Assembly (NCBI GenBank): GCA_910584065.1
Contig: CAJTZN010000001.1
Location: forward strand, 62,001 to 126,000
From: an uncultured Eubacterium sp.
GTDB lineage: Bacteria > Bacillota > Clostridia > Lachnospirales > Lachnospiraceae
DNA length: 64,000 nt
Direction of reading: 5' to 3'
Shown: in pieces, positions 8,763-16,981 of the stretch
Numbering within the stretch: position 1 is the stretch's first letter
Layout of the letters: each line of letters opens with the position of its first letter
Translations under genes and position numbers: made by a program
Notes under the pieces: model-generated
Database searches by the model: none
Told to the model about the DNA's origin: nothing
The model's input: the letters and a program-made list of their open reading frames with translations, nothing else

Positions 8763-9624
8763 TCTGATCAAGTATCCTTTCGTTGATATGAGGGGAAAAG
8801 AGACATTCATCATAGATAACAACCGTCAGGAAGATATGTTTGTTCCGCTGAGCGAGGGAAAAAAGAAATTGGCCGGCGTGATGGAATTCAAGACGATGAG
8901 TGAAATCGAGGCTGAAAAAGCGCTTCAGGCTGCCGGACTGGATGTGCCCCAGGCGGATTCCAAGGAAAAGGACGGCCGGTTCAGCGCCGGTCTTCCGGTG
9001 ACCGATCTGGATGAAGAACTCCGCAAGCGTCAGAAAGAAGCGGAAGCCGCAGCGGATCAGCACATTGCGGAGGCGAAAAAGAAAGCGGATAAGATCAAGG
9101 CAGATGCACAGATTGCCGCAGACGCGGCGCGGGCGAGCGGATATGAAGAAGGACGTAATCGGGGATATGAGGACGGCATGGCTCAGGCGGAACAGGAAAT
9201 CCAGCAGAAGGAAGCAGAACTGGCAGAGAGCGCGAGGATGCAGCGGGAAGAACTCGCATCGTGCCTGGCTGGGATCGAGGGTAAATATGTGGATGTTGTT
9301 ATTGCCCTTGTGAAGAAACTGACGGATGTTGTCATAGAAGATAAGAAAGACCTGATCCTCTATCTGATCCGTACGGCGGCTCAGGATCTTGAACCATCGA
9401 CCAATTATAAGATCCGGGTATCTTCGGACGATGTATACTATTTGGAAGCGCACAGGGCAGAATTGTCAGAGTATGTCGGCGAGGGCGCTGCCTTTGAATT
9501 TGTAGAGGAAAAGGGACTGGAGAAAGGGCAGTGTATCATTGAAACGGACAGTCAGATGGCTGACTGCGGCTTTCAGACACAGCTCGATATGCTGGTGCGC
9601 GATTTGAAAATGCTGGTAAACTAA
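8755..9624 (+). CDS. fliH: Flagellar export apparatus stator protein FliH
   Basis: FliH regulates the FliI ATPase and brings it to the export gate. About 289 residues are predicted. The middle is a long alanine/glutamate-rich coiled coil (residues 80-165) containing glycine-spaced steps (GYEEGRNRGYEDGMAQAEQE), a pattern known from FliH. The C-terminal part resembles the V/F-type ATPase E/delta subunit. The start is TTG 8755, eight bases after a perfect GGAGGTGA (8739-8746) and overlapping the end of fliG by eight bases, so translation is probably coupled. Upstream in-frame starts lie deep inside fliG and lack a site. Confidence 0.88.
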   Translation: MSNLIKYPFVDMRGKETFIIDNNRQEDMFVPLSEGKKKLAGVMEFKTMSEIEAEKALQAAGLDVPQADSKEKDGRFSAGLPVTDLDEELRKRQKEAEAAADQHIAEAKKKADKIKADAQIAADAARASGYEEGRNRGYEDGMAQAEQEIQQKEAELAESARMQREELASCLAGIEGKYVDVVIALVKKLTDVVIEDKKDLILYLIRTAAQDLEPSTNYKIRVSSDDVYYLEAHRAELSEYVGEGAAFEFVEEKGLEKGQCIIETDSQMADCGFQTQLDMLVRDLKMLVN

Positions 9625-9636
9625 AGGGGGATGACC

Positions 9637-10974
9637 ATGAATCCTTCATCTGTAATAAATTTTGACAGATACGATGCGCTGTTGGAGAGGAGTCACGTCA
9701 GACATCTCGGCAAGGTGACAAAAGTAGTCGGTCTGACGATCGAGTCGATCGGGCCGGAGGCAAAGCTGAATGACCTTTGCATCATCAAATCCAATTCTTC
9801 CGCGGGAGCAGTAAAGGCGGAAGTGGTCGGATTCCGGGATGACCGGGTTTTATTGATGCCCTATGACAATGTCGAGGGGGTCGGGCTCGGGAGCTGGGTA
9901 GAGAATACCGGGGCGCCGCTGCAGGTGTCCGTCGGTGATGAACTTCTCGGGAAGACGCTGGATGGCGTAGGGGAGCCGATGAATGCGCCGCTTTTGTCAG
10001 AAAATAGTCATAAATATTCTGTAGAGGCGTCTCCGCCTGATCCATTGACCCGTAAATTGATTGATGAAGTGCTTCCTTTGGGCGTGAAGGCCGTAGACGG
10101 CCTGATCACGGTAGGAAAAGGGCAGCGTATTGGCATATTTGCGGGAAGCGGCGTGGGAAAAAGTACGCTGATGGGCATGTTTGCGAGAAATACGAAGGCG
10201 GATGTAAATGTGATCGCTCTCATCGGAGAGCGTGGCAGGGAAGTCCGGGAATTTATCGAGAGGGATCTTGGGGAAGAGGGCATGCGCCGTTCGGTCGTCG
10301 TTGTGGCGACGTCCGATAAACCTGCGCTCATCCGAAACAAGGCGGCCAAGACGGCGACGGCGATCGCGGAGTATTTCCGTGATAAGGGAAAAGATGTGCT
10401 GCTGATGATGGATTCGCTGACGCGTTTTTCCATGGCGCAGCGGGAAATCGGACTTGCGTCCGGGGAACCGCCTGTTTCCAGAGGGTATCCGCCCAGTGTG
10501 TATGCCGAGATGCCAAAGCTGTTGGAGCGCGCGGGAAATTCAGACCGCGGTTCGATTACCGGATTGTACTCGGTGTTAGTCGATGGAGATGATTTTAACG
10601 AGCCGATCACCGATACGGCCAGGGGTATTTTGGACGGACATATCGTACTTTCCCGTTCGATGGCGCAGAAAAACCACTATCCGGCCATTGATATACTGGG
10701 AAGCATTTCCCGTGTGATGAGTTCGATCGCCGGGCAGGAACATAAAGAAGTGGCCGGGGAATTGAAACATGTGCTCGCCACTTACCGCGAAGCTGAAGAT
10801 TTGATCAATATCGGGGCCTATAAATCGGGATCGAACCACGAGATTGATTTTGCGATCGAAAAGATCGATCAGGTCAATGAATTCCTGAAGCAGTCGACGG
10901 AAGAAAAGTTTACGTTTGAAGAGGCTGTTTCGATCATGACAGATATATTTGCCAGTGAAGAAGAGGAAATGTAA
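9637..10974 (+). CDS. fliI: Flagellum-specific ATPase FliI
   Basis: FliI energises export of rod, hook and filament proteins. The 445-residue protein has the F1-beta-like core: Walker A AGSGVGKST at about residue 169, RGREVREF, the Walker B region LLMMDSLTRFSMAQREIGL, the family hallmark GEPPVSRGYPPSVYAEMPKLLERAG, and the SYTDGDDxNEPI-like stretch DGDDFNEPITDTARGILDGH. I start at ATG 9637, six bases after AAAGGGGG; ATG 9631 abuts that site. It follows fliH by 12 bases. Confidence 0.97.
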   Translation: MNPSSVINFDRYDALLERSHVRHLGKVTKVVGLTIESIGPEAKLNDLCIIKSNSSAGAVKAEVVGFRDDRVLLMPYDNVEGVGLGSWVENTGAPLQVSVGDELLGKTLDGVGEPMNAPLLSENSHKYSVEASPPDPLTRKLIDEVLPLGVKAVDGLITVGKGQRIGIFAGSGVGKSTLMGMFARNTKADVNVIALIGERGREVREFIERDLGEEGMRRSVVVVATSDKPALIRNKAAKTATAIAEYFRDKGKDVLLMMDSLTRFSMAQREIGLASGEPPVSRGYPPSVYAEMPKLLERAGNSDRGSITGLYSVLVDGDDFNEPITDTARGILDGHIVLSRSMAQKNHYPAIDILGSISRVMSSIAGQEHKEVAGELKHVLATYREAEDLINIGAYKSGSNHEIDFAIEKIDQVNEFLKQSTEEKFTFEEAVSIMTDIFASEEEEM

Positions 10975-11066
10975 TGATCTGTGGGATTACCTGAATGGTG
11001 GATTTCGCCGTGGGATCATGAGATCATAAATGGATTTTTGGATGAACTGGCGAGGAGGCAGGCAGA

Positions 11067-11519
11067 ATGGCGTGTTTTCGATTTTCGATGCAGAACATAC
11101 TGGATATGAAAGAAAAGCTGGAAGACCAGGCAAAAAATGAATACGCCCAGGCGAACGCCAGACTGCTGCGAGAGCAGGAAAAGCTGGAGAAGATCGTAGC
11201 CAGGCGGGAAGAGGCCAGGGAGAAGTTAAAGCTTGTTCTTTGCGAAACGTTATCGGTGGACGAGATCCGCACGAGGGAGAACGCAGTTGAAGTGCTCAAA
11301 TTTTATGCGATGCAGCAGCAGCTCGTCGTGATACGGTGCGAAAAAGAGGTAGAAGTCGCGAGGGAAAAGCTGAGCGAGGCAATGAAAGAGCGGAAAATAT
11401 TTGAAAAGCTGAGGGAAAAGGCGTTCGAGGAATTTGTGTTCGAAGAGAACCGCAAGGAACAAAAAGAAGTAGATGAACTTATGAGTTATAAACATGGAAC
11501 GAGAACGAAAGCTGTGTAA
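11067..11519 (+). CDS. fliJ: Flagellar export chaperone FliJ
   Basis: The 150-residue, highly charged protein is predicted to be a nearly continuous antiparallel coiled coil, as FliJ is. It acts as a general chaperone and as a rotor-like stalk for the FliI/FliH ATPase. Recognition rests on the N-terminal pattern FRFSMQNILDMKEKLEDQAKNE, on length and on position directly after fliI. GAGGAGG precedes ATG 11067. A 92-bp spacer separates it from fliI; it holds no promoter I can defend. Confidence 0.88.
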   Translation: MACFRFSMQNILDMKEKLEDQAKNEYAQANARLLREQEKLEKIVARREEAREKLKLVLCETLSVDEIRTRENAVEVLKFYAMQQQLVVIRCEKEVEVAREKLSEAMKERKIFEKLREKAFEEFVFEENRKEQKEVDELMSYKHGTRTKAV

Positions 11520-11539
11520 ATACAGAAAAGAGGGAGAGT

Positions 11540-12289
11540 ATGGCGAGAAAAGATAAGAAAAAAGATGAAAAAAAGGATATTGCGCAGGAAGAGGGAGCTG
11601 GCAGCAAACTGCTGACGATCTTGATCGTATTTGTGATCGTGGTCATCTGGCTCGCTATTTTCGGCGTTCTTATAAAACTGGATGTCGGCAGGTTTGGCAG
11701 TCAGATCCTCTATCCTGTCGTAAAAGATGTACCGATCATCAATAAGATCCTGCCGGAAGTCGAGGGCGAGGCCCCGACGAACGCCTATACCGATATCGAC
11801 GAGGCGAACGCGAAGATCCGTGAACTCGAGAGGGAACTTTCGTCCCTGAAGAGCACAAATACCGCCAGTGCGGATGAAGTGGCGGAACTGAAAGCGGAAG
11901 TGGCAAGGCTGCAAAAATTCGAGGAGCAGCAGAAAAGTTTTGAACAGCGCGTGAAGGAATTTGACGAGGAGGTCGTCTACGCCGACAATGCGCCGGATAT
12001 ATCCGAATATCAGAAGTATTATGAGCAGATTGATCCGGACAACGCGGCGGAGATCTACAAAAAGGTAGTCGAGGATCTGCAGTATACGGCGAAGATCAAA
12101 AAACAGGCGACCATGTACAGCAAGATGGAGCCCGCACAGGCTGCCAGCATCCTGCAGACGATGGCAGGCGATCTGCAGCTGGTTTCTTCGATCATGGACT
12201 GCATGACGGAATCAAAGAGTTCGGCAATACTGGCCAATATGGAGCCGGAGACGGCCGCGCAGATCACGACGAAGATGACGGCGAAGTAG
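11540..12289 (+). CDS. MotE/YlxF-like membrane protein with MgtE-N-type domain
   Basis: The 249-residue protein has a lysine-rich cytoplasmic N-terminus, one membrane helix (about residues 23-45, TILIVFVIVVIWLAIFGVLI), a coiled coil (residues 85-150), and a C-terminal helical domain (YKKMEPAQAA-like: MYSKMEPAQAASILQTMAGD and ILANMEPETAAQITTKM) resembling the intracellular N domain of MgtE magnesium channels. This is the architecture of Bacillus YlxF and of MotE, a chaperone for the motility protein MotC in alphaproteobacteria. Its place between fliJ and fliK is that of ylxF. A role in stator or export assembly is inference. Confidence 0.8.
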   Translation: MARKDKKKDEKKDIAQEEGAGSKLLTILIVFVIVVIWLAIFGVLIKLDVGRFGSQILYPVVKDVPIINKILPEVEGEAPTNAYTDIDEANAKIRELERELSSLKSTNTASADEVAELKAEVARLQKFEEQQKSFEQRVKEFDEEVVYADNAPDISEYQKYYEQIDPDNAAEIYKKVVEDLQYTAKIKKQATMYSKMEPAQAASILQTMAGDLQLVSSIMDCMTESKSSAILANMEPETAAQITTKMTAK

Positions 12290-12313
12290 GGCGTCAAAAA
12301 GAGGGTATATCAT

Positions 12314-12340
12314 TAACATTCCTTTGAATGTTACCGATAT
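12314..12340 (+). promoter_or_regulatory. Predicted sigma-28 (SigD/FliA) promoter upstream of fliK
   Basis: TAAC (12314-12317), a 15-bp spacer, and ACCGATAT (12333-12340) match the flagellar sigma consensus TAAA-N15-GCCGATAT at 10 of 12 positions. It is the only CCGATAT I found outside coding sequence in the window. The spacer carries an inverted repeat, AACATTC/GAATGTT (12315-12332). It would place fliK, flgD and flgE under the sigma factor encoded at 35115. Confidence 0.55.
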
Positions 12341-12349
12341 ATATTGCAT

Positions 12350-12427
12350 GGGGAGGTTTGTGAAACCGTCCCCGGCGAAATAAGACCAGTCGTACAGGAA
12401 GACAATCATTGTCCGGGATGACGGTCT
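12350..12427 (+). other. Folded 5' leader of fliK (two predicted hairpins)
   Basis: GGGGAGGTTT (12350-12359) pairs with AAACCgTCCCC (12363-12373) with one bulged base. A second element pairs AGACC (12383-12387) with GGTCT (12423-12427) and contains the palindrome GACAATCATTGTC. It ends just before the AAAGGAGGGTGA ribosome binding site of fliK. I cannot match it to a known riboswitch class; GEMM consensus elements are not present. It could tune fliK translation, or be an unrelated fold. Confidence 0.4.
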
Positions 12428-12444
12428 GGAAAGGAGGGTGAAAG

Positions 12445-13815
12445 ATGAAGACACAGGGTATTTCAAAGAACCTGTCTTTCGTTCAGGCGAAAACTGCTGG
12501 AAAAGCGGCAAAGGCTGGAGATTCGTCATTTGACAGTATCATGGCCCGGAATACGACGAAGGTGGATACAAGGAACAACGATCGTTTTTCGGCGAAGCAG
12601 ACGGATCAGAAAGTCGGAAATGCGGCGAAGGATATCAACTCGTCCCGCGATGATTTTAACCAGAATAAGATCTCGCTGAAAAACAATACGAAGAGTCAGG
12701 ATACTGTGGAAAATGTGGAACTGGATGAAGTGGAGACGAAGGTGGTACAGTTTTTGGGTAACACGTTCGGCCTGAGCGAAGAAGATGTTCTGGATATTTT
12801 GGAGCAGCTCGGCATGAGCCCGTTGGATCTCGTGCTTTTCATGGCACAGGATACGGTGGCGATCCAGCCTGTCAATGTGGAAAACATCAAGGCGTTTATC
12901 ATGGAAGTGCACGGCGTGGACGACGCGAGCCTGTTTTTAATGTCGGATCAGATGTCAGGCGAACTGGGCGACGTCATGAAGGGGATCGAGCAGATTCTGT
13001 CGCAGGAACTCGGCGTAGACGTATCGAACCTGTCTCAGGAAGATTCGCTGATCTTACAGAGTTTTGCGGAGAAACTTGGGCAGCTCGTAAATAATCCGGG
13101 AGAGCAGGCAAAGGAAATGGTTTCGGATACCGAGACGGAAGTAATGCCTGAAATCGCCGGCACGGAAGCGGCAGATGAGATTCCGGTCGTTGTGGAAATG
13201 TCTGAGGAATCAGGAACGTCGGATGCGTTTCCGGGAGAGAGCCAGACGGCAGCGAGAGGAATGGAAGAAGTTTCCGCCCGTGAGGTCGAGAGCCCGCTCG
13301 GAGCATTTGTGGAGCGTCTGACCGAATCGTTTGAGAATGTCAGGCATACGGAGACGGTGACCCCGCAGACGACGATGGCCAACATCGTGGAGCAGGTTGT
13401 CAATCACGTGAGGATCCGGGTGCTTCCGCAGACGACGAGCATGGAACTGCAGTTAAATCCCGAATCACTTGGCAGGGTCAATCTCAATGTCACGTCTCAA
13501 AACGGCATGGCGACAGCGACACTCACCGTTCAGAACCAGGTGGCCAAAGAGGCGCTGGAGAGCCAGATCACGGTATTGCGGGAAAATCTGGAGAGCCAGG
13601 GGCTGAAAGTGGACGCCGTAGAGGTAAATGTTTCTGAATTTGGATTTAAACATCCGGAAGATTCGGATCAAGGCAGGTATCCGCAGAAGAAGCAGTCGCA
13701 GGGACAGAACAAGAGGTTCCGCTTTGATTCCGTGGAGGAAGTCGATGAAAGAGAATCCGCGGTGACGGCAGAAGAGCGACAGGATGGAAACAGTGTAGTG
13801 GATTACACGGCGTGA
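12445..13815 (+). CDS. fliK: Flagellar hook-length control protein FliK
   Basis: The 456-residue protein is the molecular ruler that ends hook growth and switches export specificity through FlhB. The long N-terminal part is low in conservation, rich in Ser, Asp and Glu, and probably extended. The C-terminal Flg_hook domain is clear at residues 320-400: RIRVLPQTTSMELQLNPESL, GRVNLNVTSQNG and LRENLESQGLKVDAVEVNVS. It starts at ATG 12445 after AAAGGAGGGTGA, and lies in the usual place between the ylxF-type gene and flgD. Confidence 0.92.
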   Translation: MKTQGISKNLSFVQAKTAGKAAKAGDSSFDSIMARNTTKVDTRNNDRFSAKQTDQKVGNAAKDINSSRDDFNQNKISLKNNTKSQDTVENVELDEVETKVVQFLGNTFGLSEEDVLDILEQLGMSPLDLVLFMAQDTVAIQPVNVENIKAFIMEVHGVDDASLFLMSDQMSGELGDVMKGIEQILSQELGVDVSNLSQEDSLILQSFAEKLGQLVNNPGEQAKEMVSDTETEVMPEIAGTEAADEIPVVVEMSEESGTSDAFPGESQTAARGMEEVSAREVESPLGAFVERLTESFENVRHTETVTPQTTMANIVEQVVNHVRIRVLPQTTSMELQLNPESLGRVNLNVTSQNGMATATLTVQNQVAKEALESQITVLRENLESQGLKVDAVEVNVSEFGFKHPEDSDQGRYPQKKQSQGQNKRFRFDSVEEVDERESAVTAEERQDGNSVVDYTA

Positions 13816-13846
13816 TCTGACGCCGGGTTTGACAGGAGGTGAAAAT

Positions 13847-14653
13847 ATGGCTACAGCTTTGGACGGAATCCTTACAAAACTGGATGAAATTTCATTTAGC
13901 AAGGACCGTACGAACAAAACGGAAGAAACGAGCCGCACACCGGGAGGGGAACTGGGAAAGGATGAATTCCTGCAGCTTCTCGTGTGCCAGATGAAAAACC
14001 AGGATCCGCTGGAACCAGAGAAAGATACCGATTTCATCGCGCAGCTCGCACAGTTCTCCGCACTGGAGCAGATGCAGAACCTGAATGAGACCGTGATGAA
14101 TTCGCAGGCATTCAGCCTCGTCGGTAAGTATGTACTCGTAAATACGACCGCTTCCGACGGAAAAGTAAGTGAAGTAAAAGGCGTTGTGGATTACGTGACC
14201 ATCAAAAACGGCGATTCCTATATGTCCGTGAACGGACAGCTTTACTCGATTGATAATCTCGTGGAAGTCAGGGATTCGTTCTACGCGATTCAGGAATATC
14301 TGCCGACGGCGAAGAAGACGGAAGCGGTATATGACAAATCGAACAAGAAGCCGGTTGAGGTGGAGATCGATCTCGGAAAAGGATCTTACGCGGCAAACAG
14401 CGTAGCGGTTGTCATCAACGGCGAATACGTCAAATCAGAGTTCCTCAAGTTTGAGGATGGTAAGCTTTCGATCTGGCCGGGCGCGCTTGACGGTCTGGAT
14501 CCGGGTGAATATCAGGTCGGCCTGTATTTTGATGATCCGTACAGTACTTCCGTGCTTGACAAGGTGACGATCAAGGTGACGGATACGGGCAGCGGTTCGG
14601 GAGACGACCAGGGAAAAGAAGAAGGCTCAGGCAAAGGAGACAGTTCGCAGTAA
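13847..14653 (+). CDS. flgD: Flagellar hook cap / assembly protein FlgD
   Basis: FlgD caps the growing hook. The N-terminal signature is strong: LGKDEFLQLLVCQMKNQDPL, then DTDFIAQLAQFSALEQMQNL. The later part has the FLN-RING-type segment and Ig-like/Tudor-type beta strands, ending in a Gly/Ser/Glu-rich tail (residues 245-268) that looks disordered. I start at ATG 13847, just after AGGAGGTGA; an in-frame TTG at 13829 would lie upstream of that site. The product is 268 residues. Confidence 0.93.
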   Translation: MATALDGILTKLDEISFSKDRTNKTEETSRTPGGELGKDEFLQLLVCQMKNQDPLEPEKDTDFIAQLAQFSALEQMQNLNETVMNSQAFSLVGKYVLVNTTASDGKVSEVKGVVDYVTIKNGDSYMSVNGQLYSIDNLVEVRDSFYAIQEYLPTAKKTEAVYDKSNKKPVEVEIDLGKGSYAANSVAVVINGEYVKSEFLKFEDGKLSIWPGALDGLDPGEYQVGLYFDDPYSTSVLDKVTIKVTDTGSGSGDDQGKEEGSGKGDSSQ

Positions 14654-14675
14654 ATGGTCAGGAGGTGGACAAAAA

Positions 14676-15062
14676 ATGAATATTTCGAATAATAACTTTG
14701 CGTCCATCGATGAAATGCGCCAAAAACTGGCGAATGGTACCGCGGGCAAAAAGGCGGATACGAAAAAAAGCGGTTCTGGGAAATCGTTTGACAGGGTGCT
14801 GATCGATACGGCAGATGAGGTGAAATTTTCCAAACATGCCGTAAAACGGTTGGAGATGCGGAATATTTCGATTTCAGACGAGCAGAAGGCGAGACTGGAA
14901 GACGCAGCAGATCAGGCGGTGGAAAAAGGAATGACAGAATCACTTGTCATGGTCGACGATCTGGCATTTATACTCAATGTCAGGAGCAAGACCATAGTGA
15001 CGGCCGTGAACGATACGGCAAATGCAGTTTTTACCAATATCGATGGAGCGATAATCAACTAA
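14676..15062 (+). CDS. TIGR02530-type flagellar operon protein
   Basis: The 128-residue protein is of a conserved type found between flgD and flgE in Firmicutes and spirochaetes. The recognisable core is VKFSKHAVKRLEMRNISISD followed by LEDAADQAVEKGMTESLVMVDD, FILNVRSKTIVTAVND and VFTNIDGAII. The biochemical role is not known to me; proposed links are to hook assembly. AGGAGGTGG precedes ATG 14676, and it lies 22 bp after flgD. Confidence 0.88.
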   Translation: MNISNNNFASIDEMRQKLANGTAGKKADTKKSGSGKSFDRVLIDTADEVKFSKHAVKRLEMRNISISDEQKARLEDAADQAVEKGMTESLVMVDDLAFILNVRSKTIVTAVNDTANAVFTNIDGAIIN

Positions 15063-15114
15063 AATTGCGATGAGGATTTCAAACAAACATGCTGGCCCTT
15101 GACAGGAAGCATGA

Positions 15115-15140
15115 AAGCCTTTGATTGCTTGAGAAGGCTT
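15115..15140 (+). other. Small hairpin in the flgE leader
   Basis: AAGCCTT (15115-15121) and AAGGCTT (15134-15140) can pair around a 12-base loop, in the 107-bp spacer before flgE. No T-run follows, so it is not a classical terminator. An isolated TTGACA near 15098 lacks a good -10 box. Confidence 0.3.
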
Positions 15141-15169
15141 GGTAAATAGAATTTTGGAGGGTGATCATT

Positions 15170-16615
15170 ATGATGAGATCATTGTGGTCTGGTGTGTCGG
15201 GCCTGAAAGTACACCAGACGAAGATGGACGTATTAGGTAATAACATTGCAAACGTAAATACAGTCGGATTCCGTTCAAGTTCCACGAACTTTACGGACGT
15301 ATTCTACCAGACGACGCAGGGCGCGACCGGGCCGAACGCCAACACGGGCGCGGCAGGCCGGAACGCGATGCAGATTGGACTCGGAGCCAACGTGGCGTCG
15401 ATCAGCGTGAACCTCAGCGGAAACGGCGCGACAAACCGTACCGACCGCGGTATGGACCTCATGATCAACGGAGACGCGTTTTTCGTTGTGAGGAGTAATG
15501 GCGCTACATACTTCACGAAATCGGGCGCGCTCGATATCGACGCGGATGGAACGCTTTACTGTACGACGAACGGGGCGACCGTTCTCGGATGGGGCGTCGA
15601 TGAGAACGGCGATATCCGCAAGGATATCGTAGATACCCTGAAGCTGATGACGCCGGAAAACCAGACGGCGGAGCCGACGGCGACGGGGAATATCACACTG
15701 TCAGGAAATCTCGATAGCAAAGATAAAAGCGTGCAGTACAGCGTTGACGGGGACGGCTATCCGATCTCGGTCCAGTTCTTTGACAATGTAGGAAATAAAT
15801 TTACGGCGAAATTAAAAGTGATGCTCTTAAATGACACAACCGATAACCAGTTCAGTGTCGCGCTCACAGATATTCTGGATGCGAACGGATCGATTCTGAA
15901 ACGGATGGAGCCGGATGAGAGCGGCAATCCCGTGTATAAAGAAACCGGGCAGTATGTGACGTTTGCAGGCCAGGATCTGTCCGGGTATACGTGTGATCCT
16001 GACGGAACGCTCCATTTTCCGAACAGTGAGGCCGTGCTTACCTTTAACGGGGTAACTGGTGAATTTGTCAGCGTGACAGGCGAGGTGCCGGGCATCCTGA
16101 ACCTCACATTAAATGACGGCGCTACGGAAAATAACCCGTTCCCGGTCGGCGGTGTCGATATTGATTTCTCCGGACTTACGAAATACGCGACGAGCGGCAC
16201 GTGCAGCGTCGATCCGAAGAGGGGAGACAGGAACGGTTATAACGCCGGAAACGCAGCCGGAAAACTCAATGGATTTTCAATCGGAACCGACGGTAAAATT
16301 TTTGCTGTTTACGATAATGGTGACAATAAACTGCTGGGACAGATTGCAGTTGCTTCGTTCCCGAACCCATCCGGTCTGGAGGCACAGGGAAACAGCCTGT
16401 TCGCTGCCACGCTCAACTCCGGTGAATTTGACGGAGTCGGCAAGGATATTACAGAAATCGGCAGTTTCTCGGTCGGCGCACTGGAAATGTCCAATGTGGA
16501 TCTGGCGACGGAGTTTACGAACATGATTACGACACAGCGTGGTTTCCAGGCGAATTCGAGAACGATCACGACATCGGATACGCTTTTGGAGGAACTGATC
16601 AACCTGAAACGATAA
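15170..16615 (+). CDS. flgE: Flagellar hook protein FlgE
   Basis: The 481-residue hook subunit starts MMRSLWSGVSGLKVHQTKMD followed by VLGNNIANVNTVGFRSS, the axial-protein signature, and ends VDLATEFTNMITTQRGFQAN with SRTITTSDTLLEELINLKR, the D0 C-helix. The middle (residues 90-400) is the variable surface-exposed D1/D2 region. I choose ATG 15170 just downstream of GGAGGGTGATC; ATG 15173 is equally possible, and GTG 15161 lies within the ribosome binding site. A strong terminator follows the gene. Confidence 0.95.
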   Translation: MMRSLWSGVSGLKVHQTKMDVLGNNIANVNTVGFRSSSTNFTDVFYQTTQGATGPNANTGAAGRNAMQIGLGANVASISVNLSGNGATNRTDRGMDLMINGDAFFVVRSNGATYFTKSGALDIDADGTLYCTTNGATVLGWGVDENGDIRKDIVDTLKLMTPENQTAEPTATGNITLSGNLDSKDKSVQYSVDGDGYPISVQFFDNVGNKFTAKLKVMLLNDTTDNQFSVALTDILDANGSILKRMEPDESGNPVYKETGQYVTFAGQDLSGYTCDPDGTLHFPNSEAVLTFNGVTGEFVSVTGEVPGILNLTLNDGATENNPFPVGGVDIDFSGLTKYATSGTCSVDPKRGDRNGYNAGNAAGKLNGFSIGTDGKIFAVYDNGDNKLLGQIAVASFPNPSGLEAQGNSLFAATLNSGEFDGVGKDITEIGSFSVGALEMSNVDLATEFTNMITTQRGFQANSRTITTSDTLLEELINLKR

Positions 16616-16647
16616 GGTACTTTAGGGTAAATAAACAGTGTTTTATT

Positions 16648-16680
16648 AAAAAAAGGGAAACAAAAGGTTTCCCTTTTTTG
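16648..16680 (+). terminator. Rho-independent terminator after flgE
   Basis: A-rich stem AAAAAAGGGAAAC pairs with GTTTCCCTTTTTT around a short AAAAG-type loop, ending in a T6 run. Because of the flanking A and T tracts it could act in both directions. It divides the flagellar cluster between flgE and flbD. Confidence 0.85.
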
Positions 16681-16687
16681 TGTTTTG

Positions 16688-16696
16688 TGTTATAAT
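16688..16696 (+). promoter_or_regulatory. Predicted extended -10 promoter for flbD-motA-motB-fliL
   Basis: TGTTATAAT gives a perfect extended -10 element (TGnTATAAT) eight bases past the flgE terminator. No good -35 is visible at 17 bp; that position falls in the terminator stem. Confidence 0.55.
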
Positions 16697-16765
16697 GAAA
16701 ATGCGCGGGACAAATTCAGACATCCGTATCGGAGCGGTGAATTGCGCGGGAAGGAGAGGGGGATT

Positions 16766-16954
16766 ATGATTGATATCACGAGGATGAACGGAAAACCGTT
16801 CACCTTGAATTCCGATCTGATCGAGACTGTGGAAGAATCTCCGGACACAGTCGTCACACTTACGACGGGAAAAAAAATAATTGTAAAAGAGAGTAGACAA
16901 GAGATAAAAAATTTAGTAAAATCATATCGGAGAGAAATTTTCCAAAACATATAG
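16766..16954 (+). CDS. flbD: Flagellar protein FlbD/SwrD
   Basis: The 62-residue protein is the short FlbD/SwrD type: IDITRMNGKPFTLNSDLIET, then VEESPDTVVTLTTGKKIIVK and a basic C-terminal helix. In Bacillus subtilis SwrD raises torque by supporting stator function, which fits its place just before motA. It starts at ATG 16766 after GGAAGGAGAGGGGG. An in-frame upstream extension exists but would overlap the promoter. Confidence 0.9.
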   Translation: MIDITRMNGKPFTLNSDLIETVEESPDTVVTLTTGKKIIVKESRQEIKNLVKSYRREIFQNI

Positions 16955-16981
16955 ACAAAAAAATTAAGGTGGTGTATACTC

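Noticed and set aside
12301..12444. Possible c-di-GMP (GEMM) riboswitch before fliK
   Set aside because: Two hairpins exist, but I could not find the conserved GEMM sequence elements; kept only as an unnamed folded leader.
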